64,000 nucleotides of DNA. It comes from Streptomyces sp. V3I8. Lineage in GTDB: Bacteria > Actinomycetota > Actinomycetes > Streptomycetales > Streptomycetaceae. This document shows positions 22,212-30,795 of this stretch, in pieces. The DNA lies in the NCBI RefSeq assembly GCF_030817535.1, contig NZ_JAUSZL010000002.1:4154001-4218000 (forward strand), written 5' to 3'. The translations under genes were made by a program, and so were the position numbers. Below the pieces are notes generated by a model. That model was given only the letters and a program-made list of their open reading frames with translations. It ran no database searches and was not told the DNA's origin. Numbering within the stretch: position 1 is the first letter of the stretch; the number at the start of each line of letters is the position of its first letter.

Positions 22212-25200
22212 GTGGCGTTCCCGAGCACCCCGCTGGACATCCGTACCGAGCTGCAGCTGAACGGGGTGTGGAGCGACGTCAGCGCGGAGGTGTACGTGCG
22301 CGACCCCAAGGAGATCGACCACGGGCGCCGCGACCGGGGCGCCCGCACCGACCCCGGGCACCTGACGCTGACGTTCAACAACCGCGACGGGAAGTACAGC
22401 CCGGGCAACCCCATGTCCCCACTGTGGGGGCAGATCGGGCAGAACACTCCCATCCGCCTGTCCGTGCCCGGCTGGGCTCACCACCTCGAACTGCCCGGCG
22501 CCGCGGACAGTTTCGCCTCCACCCCCGACGCCGCGGCGCTCGACATCACCGGCGACCTGGATCTGCGGTGGGAGGGCGAGGCCAACTGGTACGGGCCCGG
22601 CGCGAGGGTTCTCATCGGGAAGTGGGGGCTGGCGGGCGACCGGTCGTACCAGCTGCGCCTCCAGGACGGCGCGCTCTACCTGCACGTCGCACGTGACGGC
22701 AGCAGCGGTCCGATCGTGTGGAAGTCGCTGCCTGCGCTGCCGCGGCGCGCCGCTCTCCGTGCGGTCCTCGACGCCGACAACGGCAGCGGCGGCTACACGG
22801 TGCGGCACTACTGGGCGCCGTCCCTGGCCGGGCCGTGGACCCAGCTCGCCGGCGACTACACGGCCGCCAACCCCGTCACGATCTACGCGTCCACCGCGCC
22901 GCTCACGATCACCCCCAGCGACCTGACCACGACCCCGCCGCGCCGCCCGCTGGAGGGCCGCGTCTACGCCGCAGAGGTCCGCAACGGCATCGCGGGCACC
23001 GTCGTGGCCAGCCCCAACTTCGAGGCGCAGCCCCTCGGAACGGCCGCCTTCGCCGACTCCGCGGGCCGCACCTGGTCCTACAGCGGCGGCGCGCACATCA
23101 GCGACCGCGCGTTCCGCTTCATCGGCGAGGTCTCGGAGTGGCCCAAGGAGTGGCAGAGCGACGGCTCCGACGTGTGGTCGTCGGTGGAGGCGTCCGGCGT
23201 GCTGCGCCGCTACGAGCAGGGCACCAAGGCCCTGCACTCCACCCTGCGCCGCCGCATCCCGAGCGGCGCGCCGATCGCGTACTGGCCGATGGAGGAGGAC
23301 AACCAGGCGTCGCGCGCCTACTCGCCCATCACGGGCGTGCAGCCGGCGGCCGTCACCGGCGTGGAATGGGCAGCCGTCGACACGCTGCCCTCGTCCCGCG
23401 CGTTGCCCCGTCTCACCGCCGCGGCCACCCTGTCCGCGATCGTCCCGCCGGCTGCGGCCGGGGCCTGGCAGGTCGAGATGGTGTACAACGCGGACGACAA
23501 GCGGCCGCCGGCTGCGGGCCCGTGGGCCGAGGTGCTGTCCGTCTCCACCACGGGCACGGTCCGCCGCTGGGTCATCACCATGCGGGACGGCTCGGCCCGC
23601 ATCTACGGTTTTGACGCGGCCGGCACCGATGTCGTGTTCACGTCCGTCAACCTCGCCGATGACGTCTTCCACGGCTGGTACCGGCTGCGGTTCTACGTGC
23701 AGGATCTCGGCGGCGGCACGCTGGAATGGGTCTTCGGGTTCGCCAACGTCAACGGCTCCACCTTGCAGTTGGCGAAGACCATCACGGGCACGCCCGGGTA
23801 CGTCCAGGCCGTCACCGCGACCTGGGGCGCGCTGACGGAGGGCTGGTCGATCGGTCACCTGTCGGTGATGCCGACCGCCGCGTCCACGATCTACGACGGC
23901 AGCGACTCCGCGTACTCCGGGGAGACGGCGTGGGAGCGGATGCGGCGCCTCGCCGCGGAGGAGAACCTCCCGATGGCCCGCATCTCGGGACCGCTCACAC
24001 CGCAGCGGGTCGGCCCGCAGCTTCCTGAGAAGCTGGTCGACCTGCTGCAGGCCGCGGCGGCCGCGGACGGCGGGATGCTGCTGGAGGACCGCGACCGGCT
24101 CGGCCTGATCTACCGCGACCGATCCAGCCTCTACACCCAGGAACCCGCCCTCGTCCTGGACGCCGGCCTGCCGGGCCTGGCCGCCGACGACCTGCGGCCC
24201 GCCGCCCGTTCCGACTCCGTGCGCAACGACGTCACCGTCAAGCGCATCGGCGGATCCGAGGCCCGTGCCGTCCTCGAGGAGGGACGCCTGTCGGTGCAGG
24301 ACCCGCCCCTGGGCATCGGCCTGTACGACGAGTCGCTGGATCTGTCGCTGGACGACGACGTCCAGGCGGAGCCGATCGCGTACTGGCGCCTGCACCTGCG
24401 CACGCACGAGGGCGCCGTCTACCCGGCGGTGTCGGTGATGCTCCACAAGCCGGGCGCCCAGGCCCTCATCCCCGCCGTCCTGGCCCTGCGCGAGGGCGAC
24501 CTCATCCGCGTCACCGGCCTGCCGGGGTTCGTCGAGTTCGGCGACCTGGACCTCATCGTCGAAGGGGTCAAGGAACGGCTGGACCTGCACGAGTGGCGGG
24601 TGACGTTCAACTGCTCGCCGGGCGCGCCGTGGAACACCGCCCGGGTCGAGCACCCTGTCTACGGCAAGGCCGGCGGCTCGGCCTCACAGCTCGCCACGGG
24701 CGCTACGGCGACAGCGACCGTGCTGGACGTGCAGACCACGGCCGGCCTGCCGTGGACCACCGACCCGGGCGAGATGCCAATTCTCCTGGAGGTCGGCGGC
24801 GAGGAGGTCACCGCCAGCGCCATCGCCTACGTCGCCGACACGTTCACCCGCAGCGTGGCCAACGGATGGGGCACCTCCTCCGGCGGGCAGGTGTGGACGG
24901 CACCCGGCGGGTCAGCCTCGGAGCGGGCGGTGGACGGCGCCCGCGGCACCGTCACCCTGCCCTCGGCCGTCTCCACGGTCCGCTTCCAGCACCTGGTGCC
25001 GGGCGTCGGGGACTGCGAGGTGCGGTGCCGCATGTCGTCCTCACAGGTCGCCACCGGCGCCTCCCTCGTTCCCAGCGTCCTGCTGCGCTACACGAGCACG
25101 AGCAACTACTACCGGGCCCGCCTGCACTTCGCCACCGGCGGCGCCCTGTTCGTGTCCTCCACCCGCGACACCACGCAGATCGAGGCCTCCGCCCTGTCCG

Positions 25201-25538
25201 TGCCCTACACGTACACGGCCGGAGCCGAGATCGAGGTGAGGGCCCGGATCGACGGCCACCGCATCCGCATGCGGGTGTGGCCCGTGGCCACACCCGAGCC
25301 CGCGGTGTGGCACCTCGACTCGACGGTCGTCACGAACCCGATCGAGACCGGGGCTGTGGGCCTGACCGCGTCCGCGTTCGCCGGCAGCACGAACGTCAAC
25401 CCGATCTTGCGCTTCGACAACTTCGAGGTGGTGGGCCTGCAGCAGATGACCGTCCTGCGCAGCGTCAACGGCGTCGTAAAGCCGCACGCCGCCGGGGCCG
25501 GCATCCGGCTGGCCCGCCCCGCCATCGCACCCCTGTAA
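22212..25538 (+). CDS. Large distal tail/baseplate protein with two carbohydrate-binding-like domains
   Basis: The protein has 1108 residues from GTG 22212 with AAGGAGAGGA upstream. The first 100 residues look like a distal-tail (Dit)-type module, with Val-Trp-Ser-Asp-Val and Gly-His-Leu-Thr-Leu-Thr-Phe-Asn-Asn-Arg-Asp-Gly. Residues about 105-250 and 350-560 resemble LamG/concanavalin-like beta-sandwiches, the latter with Ile-Ala-Tyr-Trp-Pro-Met-Glu-Glu. Residues 560-850 look like a tail-associated Tal-type region. Residues about 875-1080 form another jelly-roll starting Asp-Thr-Phe-Thr-Arg and ending Phe-Asp-Asn-Phe-Glu-Val. It probably combines tail-tip structure with receptor binding. Confidence 0.78.
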   Translation: MAFPSTPLDIRTELQLNGVWSDVSAEVYVRDPKEIDHGRRDRGARTDPGHLTLTFNNRDGKYSPGNPMSPLWGQIGQNTPIRLSVPGWAHHLELPGAADSFASTPDAAALDITGDLDLRWEGEANWYGPGARVLIGKWGLAGDRSYQLRLQDGALYLHVARDGSSGPIVWKSLPALPRRAALRAVLDADNGSGGYTVRHYWAPSLAGPWTQLAGDYTAANPVTIYASTAPLTITPSDLTTTPPRRPLEGRVYAAEVRNGIAGTVVASPNFEAQPLGTAAFADSAGRTWSYSGGAHISDRAFRFIGEVSEWPKEWQSDGSDVWSSVEASGVLRRYEQGTKALHSTLRRRIPSGAPIAYWPMEEDNQASRAYSPITGVQPAAVTGVEWAAVDTLPSSRALPRLTAAATLSAIVPPAAAGAWQVEMVYNADDKRPPAAGPWAEVLSVSTTGTVRRWVITMRDGSARIYGFDAAGTDVVFTSVNLADDVFHGWYRLRFYVQDLGGGTLEWVFGFANVNGSTLQLAKTITGTPGYVQAVTATWGALTEGWSIGHLSVMPTAASTIYDGSDSAYSGETAWERMRRLAAEENLPMARISGPLTPQRVGPQLPEKLVDLLQAAAAADGGMLLEDRDRLGLIYRDRSSLYTQEPALVLDAGLPGLAADDLRPAARSDSVRNDVTVKRIGGSEARAVLEEGRLSVQDPPLGIGLYDESLDLSLDDDVQAEPIAYWRLHLRTHEGAVYPAVSVMLHKPGAQALIPAVLALREGDLIRVTGLPGFVEFGDLDLIVEGVKERLDLHEWRVTFNCSPGAPWNTARVEHPVYGKAGGSASQLATGATATATVLDVQTTAGLPWTTDPGEMPILLEVGGEEVTASAIAYVADTFTRSVANGWGTSSGGQVWTAPGGSASERAVDGARGTVTLPSAVSTVRFQHLVPGVGDCEVRCRMSSSQVATGASLVPSVLLRYTSTSNYYRARLHFATGGALFVSSTRDTTQIEASALSVPYTYTAGAEIEVRARIDGHRIRMRVWPVATPEPAVWHLDSTVVTNPIETGAVGLTASAFAGSTNVNPILRFDNFEVVGLQQMTVLRSVNGVVKPHAAGAGIRLARPAIAPL

Positions 25539-25551
25539 GGAGGGCCTGTCT

Positions 25552-27204
25552 GTGACGACGCCGTTCGAAAGATGGCAGCCCGGTATGGACATCACCGCCG
25601 CGCGGCTGGAGGCGATGAACGCAGGCCGCGCCTCGTACATGGTCACGAATTTCGGCGCGGACTCCTCGGGGACGGCCAGCGCCTCCCCGGGGATCCAGCT
25701 CGCCCTGAACGCCGCCCGGGACTTGGGCGGCGCGCAGGTCGTCGTGCCCCCCGGGGTGTACCTGATCGGCGCCACGCTGCGGATCTACGGCAACACGCGC
25801 CTCACGCTCATGGCTGGGGCCGAGTTCCGGCGAAACGTCGCCGGGACGATGCTCCTCAACGGCGACCCGGGGCAGAGTTTCGGCGGGTACACCGGGCACT
25901 CGCGGATCGTCATCGAGGGCGGCCTGTGGAACATGAGGGGGACCACGGTCGGTCTGACGGGCAGCGCGATGTGCATCTCCATCGGGCACGCCACGGACGT
26001 CGTCATCAGGGATCTGGAGATCCGGGACACGCCCGGCTTCCACGGGATCGAGCTCAACTCGACGACGCACGGCAGCATCTCCGGCTGCCAGTTCCGCGGC
26101 TACGTCGACCCCGGTGGCAGGGATTTCAGCGAGGCCGTGCAGGTCGACCTCGCCAAGAGCGTCGGGGTCTTCGGAGGCTTCGGACCCTACGACCACACGC
26201 CGTGCGAGGACGTCAGCATCTCTGGCTGCCACTTCGGCGCGTCCGGCACGGCGGGGACCACCGCGTGGCCGCGCGGAGTCGGCTCCCACTCGGCGACGAT
26301 CACGCGCTGGCACCGCCGGATCCGTGTCACCGACTGCAGTTTCGAGGGGATCCTCCAGTACGCGGTGTCCGCGTACAACTGGGAGGACGTGGTGATCGCG
26401 AACAACACGTTCGTGTCCTGCGGCTCCGGGGTGAGGATCCGGACCGTGATCCTGTCCGACCCGGAGGACACGAAGGACACCACCGGCGCGTCCACGGGCG
26501 CCTCGCAGAACATGCGGAACATCACCGTCACCGGCAACAGCTTCCGGGGCGGCGGCAGCTACGACGAGCCGATCATCGCGCTCGGCGAGACGTCGGGAAC
26601 GGTCCTCAACCTGTCGGTCACCGGCAACACCATCGACGGGAGCAGCGGCGGCCAGAACGGCATCCGCATGCAGAACGTCTCCCGGGCGACGGTCGGCGAC
26701 AACGTGGTCGCCAACGTCAACGGGACCGGCATCAGTACGGAGGACTGCAACAACCTCGTCGTGAGCAGCAACGTGGTGTGGACGCCCGCCGCCCACGGGA
26801 TCACCCTCATCAACACCTCACACTCCACGGTGATCGGCAATCAGACGCGCGACACCGGCAACAACGGCCTGCTCCTCCAGGGCGGCAACGACCTGCACAT
26901 GCGCAACAACTACGTGCGCTCGCCCGGCCGGGCCGCCAACGCCACGTACTACGGGATCAGGGCGTCGACCAGCGCGACCTCGCTGTCCTTCTCCGGGAAC
27001 AAAGTCAGGGGCAACGGGTCGGGCAACGAAGCCAGGCACGGCCTGTCGATCTCCGGCACGTGCTCGCTGATCCAGCGGTACGGCAACGACTGGCGCGGCC
27101 CCTGGACCGGCGCCGCGGCCCCGGACGGCGCCGCCGGCATCGGCGTCAACATCGAGACGGGCGTGACCGGCGACTCCACCACGGCCACCGACCTCTCCAC
27201 CTGA
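25552..27204 (+). CDS. Right-handed beta-helix tail spike
   Basis: The protein has 550 residues; GTG 25552 follows AAGGAGGG. The N-terminal 25 residues (Pro-Phe-Glu-Arg-Trp-Gln-Pro-Gly-Met) resemble a tail-attachment segment. Residues 30-75 match pectate-lyase-3-type starts: Phe-Gly-Ala-Asp then Gly-Gly-Ala-Gln-Val-Val-Val-Pro-Pro-Gly-Val-Tyr. The rest has repeated short strands with Asn-Asn, Gly-Asn and Val-x-Gly-Asn turns, typical of parallel beta-helix coils. Such spikes bind or cleave host surface polysaccharide. Catalytic residues cannot be identified by eye, so enzymatic activity is open. Confidence 0.82.
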   Translation: MTTPFERWQPGMDITAARLEAMNAGRASYMVTNFGADSSGTASASPGIQLALNAARDLGGAQVVVPPGVYLIGATLRIYGNTRLTLMAGAEFRRNVAGTMLLNGDPGQSFGGYTGHSRIVIEGGLWNMRGTTVGLTGSAMCISIGHATDVVIRDLEIRDTPGFHGIELNSTTHGSISGCQFRGYVDPGGRDFSEAVQVDLAKSVGVFGGFGPYDHTPCEDVSISGCHFGASGTAGTTAWPRGVGSHSATITRWHRRIRVTDCSFEGILQYAVSAYNWEDVVIANNTFVSCGSGVRIRTVILSDPEDTKDTTGASTGASQNMRNITVTGNSFRGGGSYDEPIIALGETSGTVLNLSVTGNTIDGSSGGQNGIRMQNVSRATVGDNVVANVNGTGISTEDCNNLVVSSNVVWTPAAHGITLINTSHSTVIGNQTRDTGNNGLLLQGGNDLHMRNNYVRSPGRAANATYYGIRASTSATSLSFSGNKVRGNGSGNEARHGLSISGTCSLIQRYGNDWRGPWTGAAAPDGAAGIGVNIETGVTGDSTTATDLST

Positions 27205-27216
27205 CCCGGAGGAATC

Positions 27217-27468
27217 ATGAGCTTCACCCTGCGCGCCGAAGGCCTGCTCGCGGACGTCGTCGAGCAGGTCACGGCGGCCGACAACCAGGGGGACGAGACG
27301 CAGTTCGAGGCGGTGCGCGCGTTCGTCCTGGCCGAGCTGGAGGCGTGGCCGACGGAGCCGCCGGCGCTGAACGGGGTGCTTGTCGAGCTTGCCGGGCATC
27401 ACGACTCGTCGAACCGGAACGTCACGGTCGTGATGCGGCCGATGTACTTCGGTCCTCCCGAGGACTGA
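27217..27468 (+). CDS. Hypothetical protein, 83 aa
   Basis: ATG 27217 is preceded by GGAGGA at 27207-27212. The protein is acidic and helical in the first two thirds (residues 5-48), with Val-Val-Met-Arg-Pro-Met near the end. It lies between tail spike and lysis genes, a common place for small virion-associated or assembly proteins. No family is recognised. Confidence 0.6.
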   Translation: MSFTLRAEGLLADVVEQVTAADNQGDETQFEAVRAFVLAELEAWPTEPPALNGVLVELAGHHDSSNRNVTVVMRPMYFGPPED

Positions 27469-27532
27469 CCGCCCCTCTTCCCTTCCGCCTCGCGCCGCCC
27501 GGCCGGGGCTTTCCTCATGTCTGGAACCGCCC

Positions 27533-27793
27533 GTGACCCGTTACCGCAAGCTCCCCGTCGAGATCGAAGCCATCCAGTTCACCGGCAGCAACGTCCAGGA
27601 GATTTGGGACGCCTTCGGTGCCGAAGGGATCTACGGCCCTACCGAGAAGAACCCGGACCACCTGATCCTCACCACCGTGCACGGCGACGAGGCTCCCGCG
27701 CGGGCGGACGACTGGGTGATCCCCGACGGGAAGCCCGGCACGTTCTACCCCTGCAAGCCAGACATCTTCGCCAAGACGTATGAGGAGATCTGA
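27533..27793 (+). CDS. Conserved phage protein, 86 aa
   Basis: GTG 27533. The sequence begins Thr-Arg-Tyr-Arg-Lys-Leu-Pro-Val-Glu-Ile-Glu-Ala-Ile-Gln-Phe and has Asp-Asp-Trp-Val-Ile-Pro-Asp-Gly near residues 62-70, then Lys-Pro-Asp-Ile-Phe. This pattern is widespread in short phage proteins of unknown function encoded near lysis or tail genes. It overlaps the endolysin start by 1 bp, so it is probably co-expressed with lysis genes. Confidence 0.7.
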   Translation: MTRYRKLPVEIEAIQFTGSNVQEIWDAFGAEGIYGPTEKNPDHLILTTVHGDEAPARADDWVIPDGKPGTFYPCKPDIFAKTYEEI

Positions 27794-28539
27794 TGGCCTC
27801 GGCACCCACCGCGCACACGTTCGCCGCGCTGCTGCGCGCCGAGGGCTGCACCGTCGTCGAGGTCGGCGAGTGGGAGCAGCACAACCGCAACCACAAGGGC
27901 CCGTTCGGCCCGGTCCACGGCGTGATGATCCACCACACCGTCACCTCCGGCTCGGCGAAGACCGTCGCCATCTGCCGCGACGGCTACAGCGGCCTGCCGG
28001 GCCCGCTGTGCCACGGCGTCATCACCAAGGACGGCCGCGTCCACCTGATCGGGTACGGGCGCGCGAACCACGCGGGCCTCGGCGACGACGACGTCCTCCA
28101 GGCCGTCATCGCGGAGAAGGCGCTGCCCGCCGCCAACGAGGCGAACACCGACGGGAACCGGCACTTCTACGGCTTCGAGTGCGAGAACCTCGGCGACGGC
28201 CGCGACCCGTGGCCCGCCGAGCAGCTACTCGCGATCGAGCGCGTGGCGGCCGCGATCTGCCGGCACCACGGTTGGTCCGAGGAGTCGGTGATCGGGCACC
28301 TGGAGTGGCAGCCCGGGAAGAGCGACCCGCGCGGCTTCACCATGGCCGGCATGCGGGCCCGGGTGAAGGCCCGCCTCGCCCCGGCCGTGACGTACACGGT
28401 CCGCGAGGGGGACACGCTCTGGTCGATCGCCGCGGCCAAGCTCGGCGCGGGCTCCCGCTTCGCCGAGATCAAGACCCTCAACGGACTCAAGGGCGACACG
28501 CTCAGCGTCGGCCAGGTCCTCAAGCTCCCCAAGAAGTGA
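27793..28539 (+). CDS. Endolysin: N-acetylmuramoyl-L-alanine amidase with LysM domain
   Basis: The protein has 248 residues. Residues about 30-175 form a PGRP/Amidase_2 domain with Met-Ile-His-His-Thr-Val near 39-44 and Leu-Cys-His-Gly-Val near 70. Phe-Glu-Cys-Glu-Asn-Leu near 121 and His-Leu-Glu-Trp-Gln-Pro-Gly-Lys-Ser-Asp-Pro near 172 supply the second zinc His and the Lys. Residues about 198-246 are a LysM repeat (Tyr-Thr-Val-Arg-Glu-Gly-Asp-Thr-Leu-Trp-Ser-Ile) for peptidoglycan binding. There is no signal peptide, so release should depend on the neighbouring holin-like membrane proteins. Confidence 0.92.
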   Translation: MASAPTAHTFAALLRAEGCTVVEVGEWEQHNRNHKGPFGPVHGVMIHHTVTSGSAKTVAICRDGYSGLPGPLCHGVITKDGRVHLIGYGRANHAGLGDDDVLQAVIAEKALPAANEANTDGNRHFYGFECENLGDGRDPWPAEQLLAIERVAAAICRHHGWSEESVIGHLEWQPGKSDPRGFTMAGMRARVKARLAPAVTYTVREGDTLWSIAAAKLGAGSRFAEIKTLNGLKGDTLSVGQVLKLPKK

Positions 28540-28547
28540 GGTACACC

Positions 28548-28775
28548 ATGGCATCTGCATCCGCTCCCATCGAGACGAAGGTCAAGGCCGGCAGCGCGGT
28601 CGCCTACCTGGCCAGCCTCGCCGGGCTCGCCGTCCTCGGCGGCGTCACCAACGACCCGTCGCTCATCGGCGGTATGCCGGACGCGCTGGAGCCGTTCGTC
28701 CTCGCCCTGGTCCCGGCCGCCGCAACCTGGATCGCCGGGTGGGCGGCGCCGCATACGCCGCGCACGGACGTCTGA
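28548..28775 (+). CDS. Holin-like membrane protein, 75 aa
   Basis: ATG 28548 has GTGAGGT at 28536-28542. A short N-terminus is followed by two hydrophobic segments (about residues 15-32 and 43-65), with Asp-Pro-Ser between them and a short charged tail. Size, topology and position directly after the endolysin fit a small holin. It overlaps the next membrane protein by 1 bp. Confidence 0.75.
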   Translation: MASASAPIETKVKAGSAVAYLASLAGLAVLGGVTNDPSLIGGMPDALEPFVLALVPAAATWIAGWAAPHTPRTDV

Positions 28776-29185
28776 TGCGGGCCGCGTCGGCTCGGGCCTG
28801 GCGCCACCTGGGCTGGCGCGGCCTCGCGCTCGCAGGCATCGGCAGCTGCTGGATCGTCTACGGGCTCGGCTTGATCCTCACCACCCGCGGCTCCATCACC
28901 TCAGGCACCGCGCCCCTGATCCGCATCATGTGCATTCAGGCGTGGGGCGGGGTGTGGATTGCGGCCGGCGTCCTCGGCATCATCGCCGGGACGCTCCGGC
29001 CGGGCCGCGACATGTGGGGGTTCGCCGCGGTCTGTCTGCCGCCGGCGTACTGGGCGCTGTCGTTCACGGCGACCGCGGCCACTGGCGCCTACGAGGTGGC
29101 GTGGGCGGCAGTGCCCATCTATGCGGCGATCGTCCTGCTCATCGCGATCGTCGCCGTGCTCTCGAGGGGGCGGACGCATGGGTGA
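28775..29185 (+). CDS. Four-helix membrane protein of the lysis region, 136 aa
   Basis: ATG 28775 overlaps the holin stop by 1 bp and was preferred to an upstream in-frame ATG (28739) inside the holin gene. About four hydrophobic segments (residues 13-34, 45-65, 75-95, 105-128) are joined by short loops, with a basic end. It may be a second holin or antiholin. It is coupled to the following gene by an 8-bp overlap. Confidence 0.7.
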   Translation: MRAASARAWRHLGWRGLALAGIGSCWIVYGLGLILTTRGSITSGTAPLIRIMCIQAWGGVWIAAGVLGIIAGTLRPGRDMWGFAAVCLPPAYWALSFTATAATGAYEVAWAAVPIYAAIVLLIAIVAVLSRGRTHG

Positions 29186-29534
29186 AAGCACGGTCCAGGG
29201 CGTGATCATTGCCGTGCTCGGCCTGATCGGGTCGGTACTGGTGGCGAAGATCTCGACGCCGCGCGAGCGGACCGCGCTCGAGCGGATGACGGACGAGCCG
29301 GAGGAGGGGGAACTGCGGGTGTCGCCGGAGATCTGGCGGCGCTTCTCGGTTCTCGAGGAGAAGGTCGACCATCTCACGGCGATCGTGGAACAGCAGAAGG
29401 AGAAGGTCACCCATCTTGAGCGGTTGCTGCGGATGGCGATGCGCATCATCCGCCGGGCGAACCGGCGCCTGGCCGTCCACCAGGAAGCTCCCGAGGAGAT
29501 CCCCCGGGAGCTGGTCCCGTACAGCTTCGACTGA
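29178..29534 (+). CDS. Membrane-anchored coiled-coil protein, 118 aa, spanin or holin-accessory candidate
   Basis: ATG 29178. One N-terminal hydrophobic segment (residues 6-24) is followed by a long charged coiled coil (about 50-100) with Val-Leu-Glu-Glu-Lys-Val-Asp-His-Leu heptads and a Pro-rich end. This topology is seen in last genes of actinophage lysis cassettes. A strong terminator follows 3 bp after the stop, so it ends the late operon. Confidence 0.7.
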   Translation: MGESTVQGVIIAVLGLIGSVLVAKISTPRERTALERMTDEPEEGELRVSPEIWRRFSVLEEKVDHLTAIVEQQKEKVTHLERLLRMAMRIIRRANRRLAVHQEAPEEIPRELVPYSFD

Positions 29535-29536
29535 TC

Positions 29537-29579
29537 GCGGCCCCGTTCTCCCCTTCGTGGGGAGGGCGGGGCCGCTTTT
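29537..29579 (+). terminator. Rho-independent terminator ending the late operon
   Basis: The arms GCGGCCCCG and CGGGGCCGC enclose a loop with a small inner hairpin (CTCCCC/GGGGAG), followed by TTTTG. It lies just behind the last lysis-region gene and before the convergent GntR gene. Confidence 0.8.
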
Positions 29580-29591
29580 GTGCGTCCAGGG

Positions 29592-29852
29592 TCAGTCGGT
29601 GCTCTTGCTGGGCAGGGCGATCACGAACACGCCCTTCCCCTGCACGCCCTGGACGAGGCCTTCGTCGACGAGGACCTCGATCGCGCTCTTGATGGTTCGC
29701 CTCGACACGGTGCCGCCGGTCTCTTCCTCGAGCTCGGACTGGGACGGCAGGCGCCGGCCTACCGGGATTTCGCCGCGCCGGATGCGGTCGCGCAGCACGT
29801 TGGCGAGCTGCACGTACATCGGCGTCATGGCGTCCCGGTCGAGGCTGATCAT
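29592..29852 (-). CDS. GntR-family transcription regulator, short
   Basis: The protein has 86 residues and is almost only the winged helix-turn-helix: Pro-Met-Tyr-Val-Gln-Leu-Ala-Asn-Val-Leu-Arg near residue 10, and Leu-Pro-Ser-Gln-Ser-Glu-Leu near 36. Then come Ser-Arg-Arg-Thr-Ile-Lys-Ser-Ala near 50 and Gly-Lys-Gly-Val-Phe-Val near the end. The effector domain of normal GntR proteins is missing. pSAM2-type elements use a GntR protein (KorSA) to control transfer and replication, so this may be the element's switch. It is divergent from the genes starting at 30013, with direct repeats between them. Confidence 0.85.
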   Translation of the reverse strand: MISLDRDAMTPMYVQLANVLRDRIRRGEIPVGRRLPSQSELEEETGGTVSRRTIKSAIEVLVDEGLVQGVQGKGVFVIALPSKSTD

Positions 29853-29908
29853 GCTTCGACCGTAAGAGGACCACTCGTGTGGGCATAGATCTGCCTAGGC
29901 CGTCCGAG

Positions 29909-29940
29909 GACGTACCAAGACGTACCAAGTTGGCGTATCG
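29909..29940. promoter_or_regulatory. Direct repeats, operator candidate
   Basis: GACGTACCAA occurs twice head to tail (29909-29918 and 29919-29928), followed by a related inverted piece TTGGCGTATC. The site is in the divergent region between the GntR gene and the plus-strand gene at 30013, so it is a plausible binding site for the GntR regulator. Confidence 0.5.
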
Positions 29941-30012
29941 TCCGGAGGCACGAGAAACCCCCGCGGCCCTGCCAGGCCCGGGGGACGGCCGACGCTTGGA
30001 GGAGCGGTCGAC

Positions 30013-30216
30013 ATGCATGAGCGTACCGAGCCCGGAGGCAGCCCGACCAGCCCCATCGCGTACGGGTACTGCGCGTGGCACAAGGGGCATTGCAGAGGCG
30101 TCCGCCTGATCCTCGTTCTTGAGGCGCCGGCCGGGCCGGGCACGGCTGGCAACCTGTTCGCCTGCCACGACTGCCAGATGAAGCACGGTCTGATCCCGCT
30201 CGCGGACCGGCTGTAA
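30013..30216 (+). CDS. Small zinc-finger-like protein, 67 aa
   Basis: ATG 30013, about 12 bp after GGAGGAG at 29997-30003. It contains Cys-Ala-Trp-His-Lys-Gly-His-Cys near residues 20-27 and Cys-His-Asp-Cys near 51-54, a probable zinc site. It overlaps the next gene by 1 bp. Very similar short Cys/His proteins are common in Streptomyces AICEs. Function is unknown. Confidence 0.65.
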   Translation: MHERTEPGGSPTSPIAYGYCAWHKGHCRGVRLILVLEAPAGPGTAGNLFACHDCQMKHGLIPLADRL

Positions 30217-30548
30217 TGCACCCCGGCTTCGTCGACGCGGCCGGCATGCTGCCCGTACCGAAGATCCACACCCGCCGCGAGGACCAGCGCGAGGGACGGG
30301 CCTGCGTGTGGTGCGGCCACCGGCAGGCCACGCTGGCGCCGCTCGGCCCCCGCCTCAGCGCCGACCACGGCCTCCTGACCAGGTGGACACCGCAGGCGTG
30401 CAGCGTATGCATACACCTCCATGCGAATCGCGTACTCCAGATACACGTCGGCATCTGTCAGGAATGCACGCGGATGACCTACTGCCCGGACGCCCGGGCG
30501 CTGCACGCGCTGGCGTCTACCGCTCACGGAATGAGGGAGGCCAGGTGA
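30216..30548 (+). CDS. Zinc-binding-like protein, 110 aa
   Basis: ATG 30216 overlaps the preceding TAA. Cys pairs occur at residues 30-33 (Cys-Val-Trp-Cys-Gly-His), 62-65 (Cys-Ser-Val-Cys) and 81-84 (Cys-Gln-Glu-Cys), with several His, fitting two zinc sites. No family is recognised. It is coupled to the genes on both sides. Confidence 0.65.
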   Translation: MHPGFVDAAGMLPVPKIHTRREDQREGRACVWCGHRQATLAPLGPRLSADHGLLTRWTPQACSVCIHLHANRVLQIHVGICQECTRMTYCPDARALHALASTAHGMREAR

Positions 30549-30712
30549 GGATCTGCGGGCGCTGCGACAAGCCGATCCGTCCGACCCAGGCGCACACGGC
30601 GTACGACATCCCTTCACCGACGGGCCCCGGCACCACTGTGTTCCTGCACGTGGCCCCGTGCCCGAAGGCCCCGTTCCAGACGACGCAGCAGCGCCGCCCG
30701 CCGCGCCACTGA
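30545..30712 (+). CDS. Short zinc-ribbon-like protein, 55 aa
   Basis: GTG 30545 overlaps the previous stop by 4 bp. It begins Cys-Gly-Arg-Cys-Asp-Lys-Pro-Ile, the usual start of small zinc ribbons. A later His and Cys could complete the site. It is the last gene of the three-gene zinc-protein operon and is followed by stem-loops. Confidence 0.6.
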   Translation: MRICGRCDKPIRPTQAHTAYDIPSPTGPGTTVFLHVAPCPKAPFQTTQQRRPPRH

Positions 30713-30725
30713 GACTCCCGCCCGC

Positions 30726-30793
30726 CCCGTCCCCGTGGTTCTGGGGTGGACGGGATGAAGGCCCCGGCCGGGAACTGTGCCCCGACCGGGGCC
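30726..30793. terminator. Two stem-loops between convergent genes
   Basis: CCCGTCC/GGACGGG encloses 30726-30754 and GGCCCCGG/CCGGGGCC encloses 30760-30793. They lie between the end of the zinc-protein operon (plus) and the end of the XRE gene (minus), so they can stop transcription in both directions. No long T tract is present. Confidence 0.5.
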
Positions 30794-30795
30794 GC

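Noticed and set aside
19792..22260. 822-codon frame overlapping the tape measure gene
   Set aside because: Same strand but different frame; Arg/Gly/Pro-rich translation, whereas the tape measure frame has family features.
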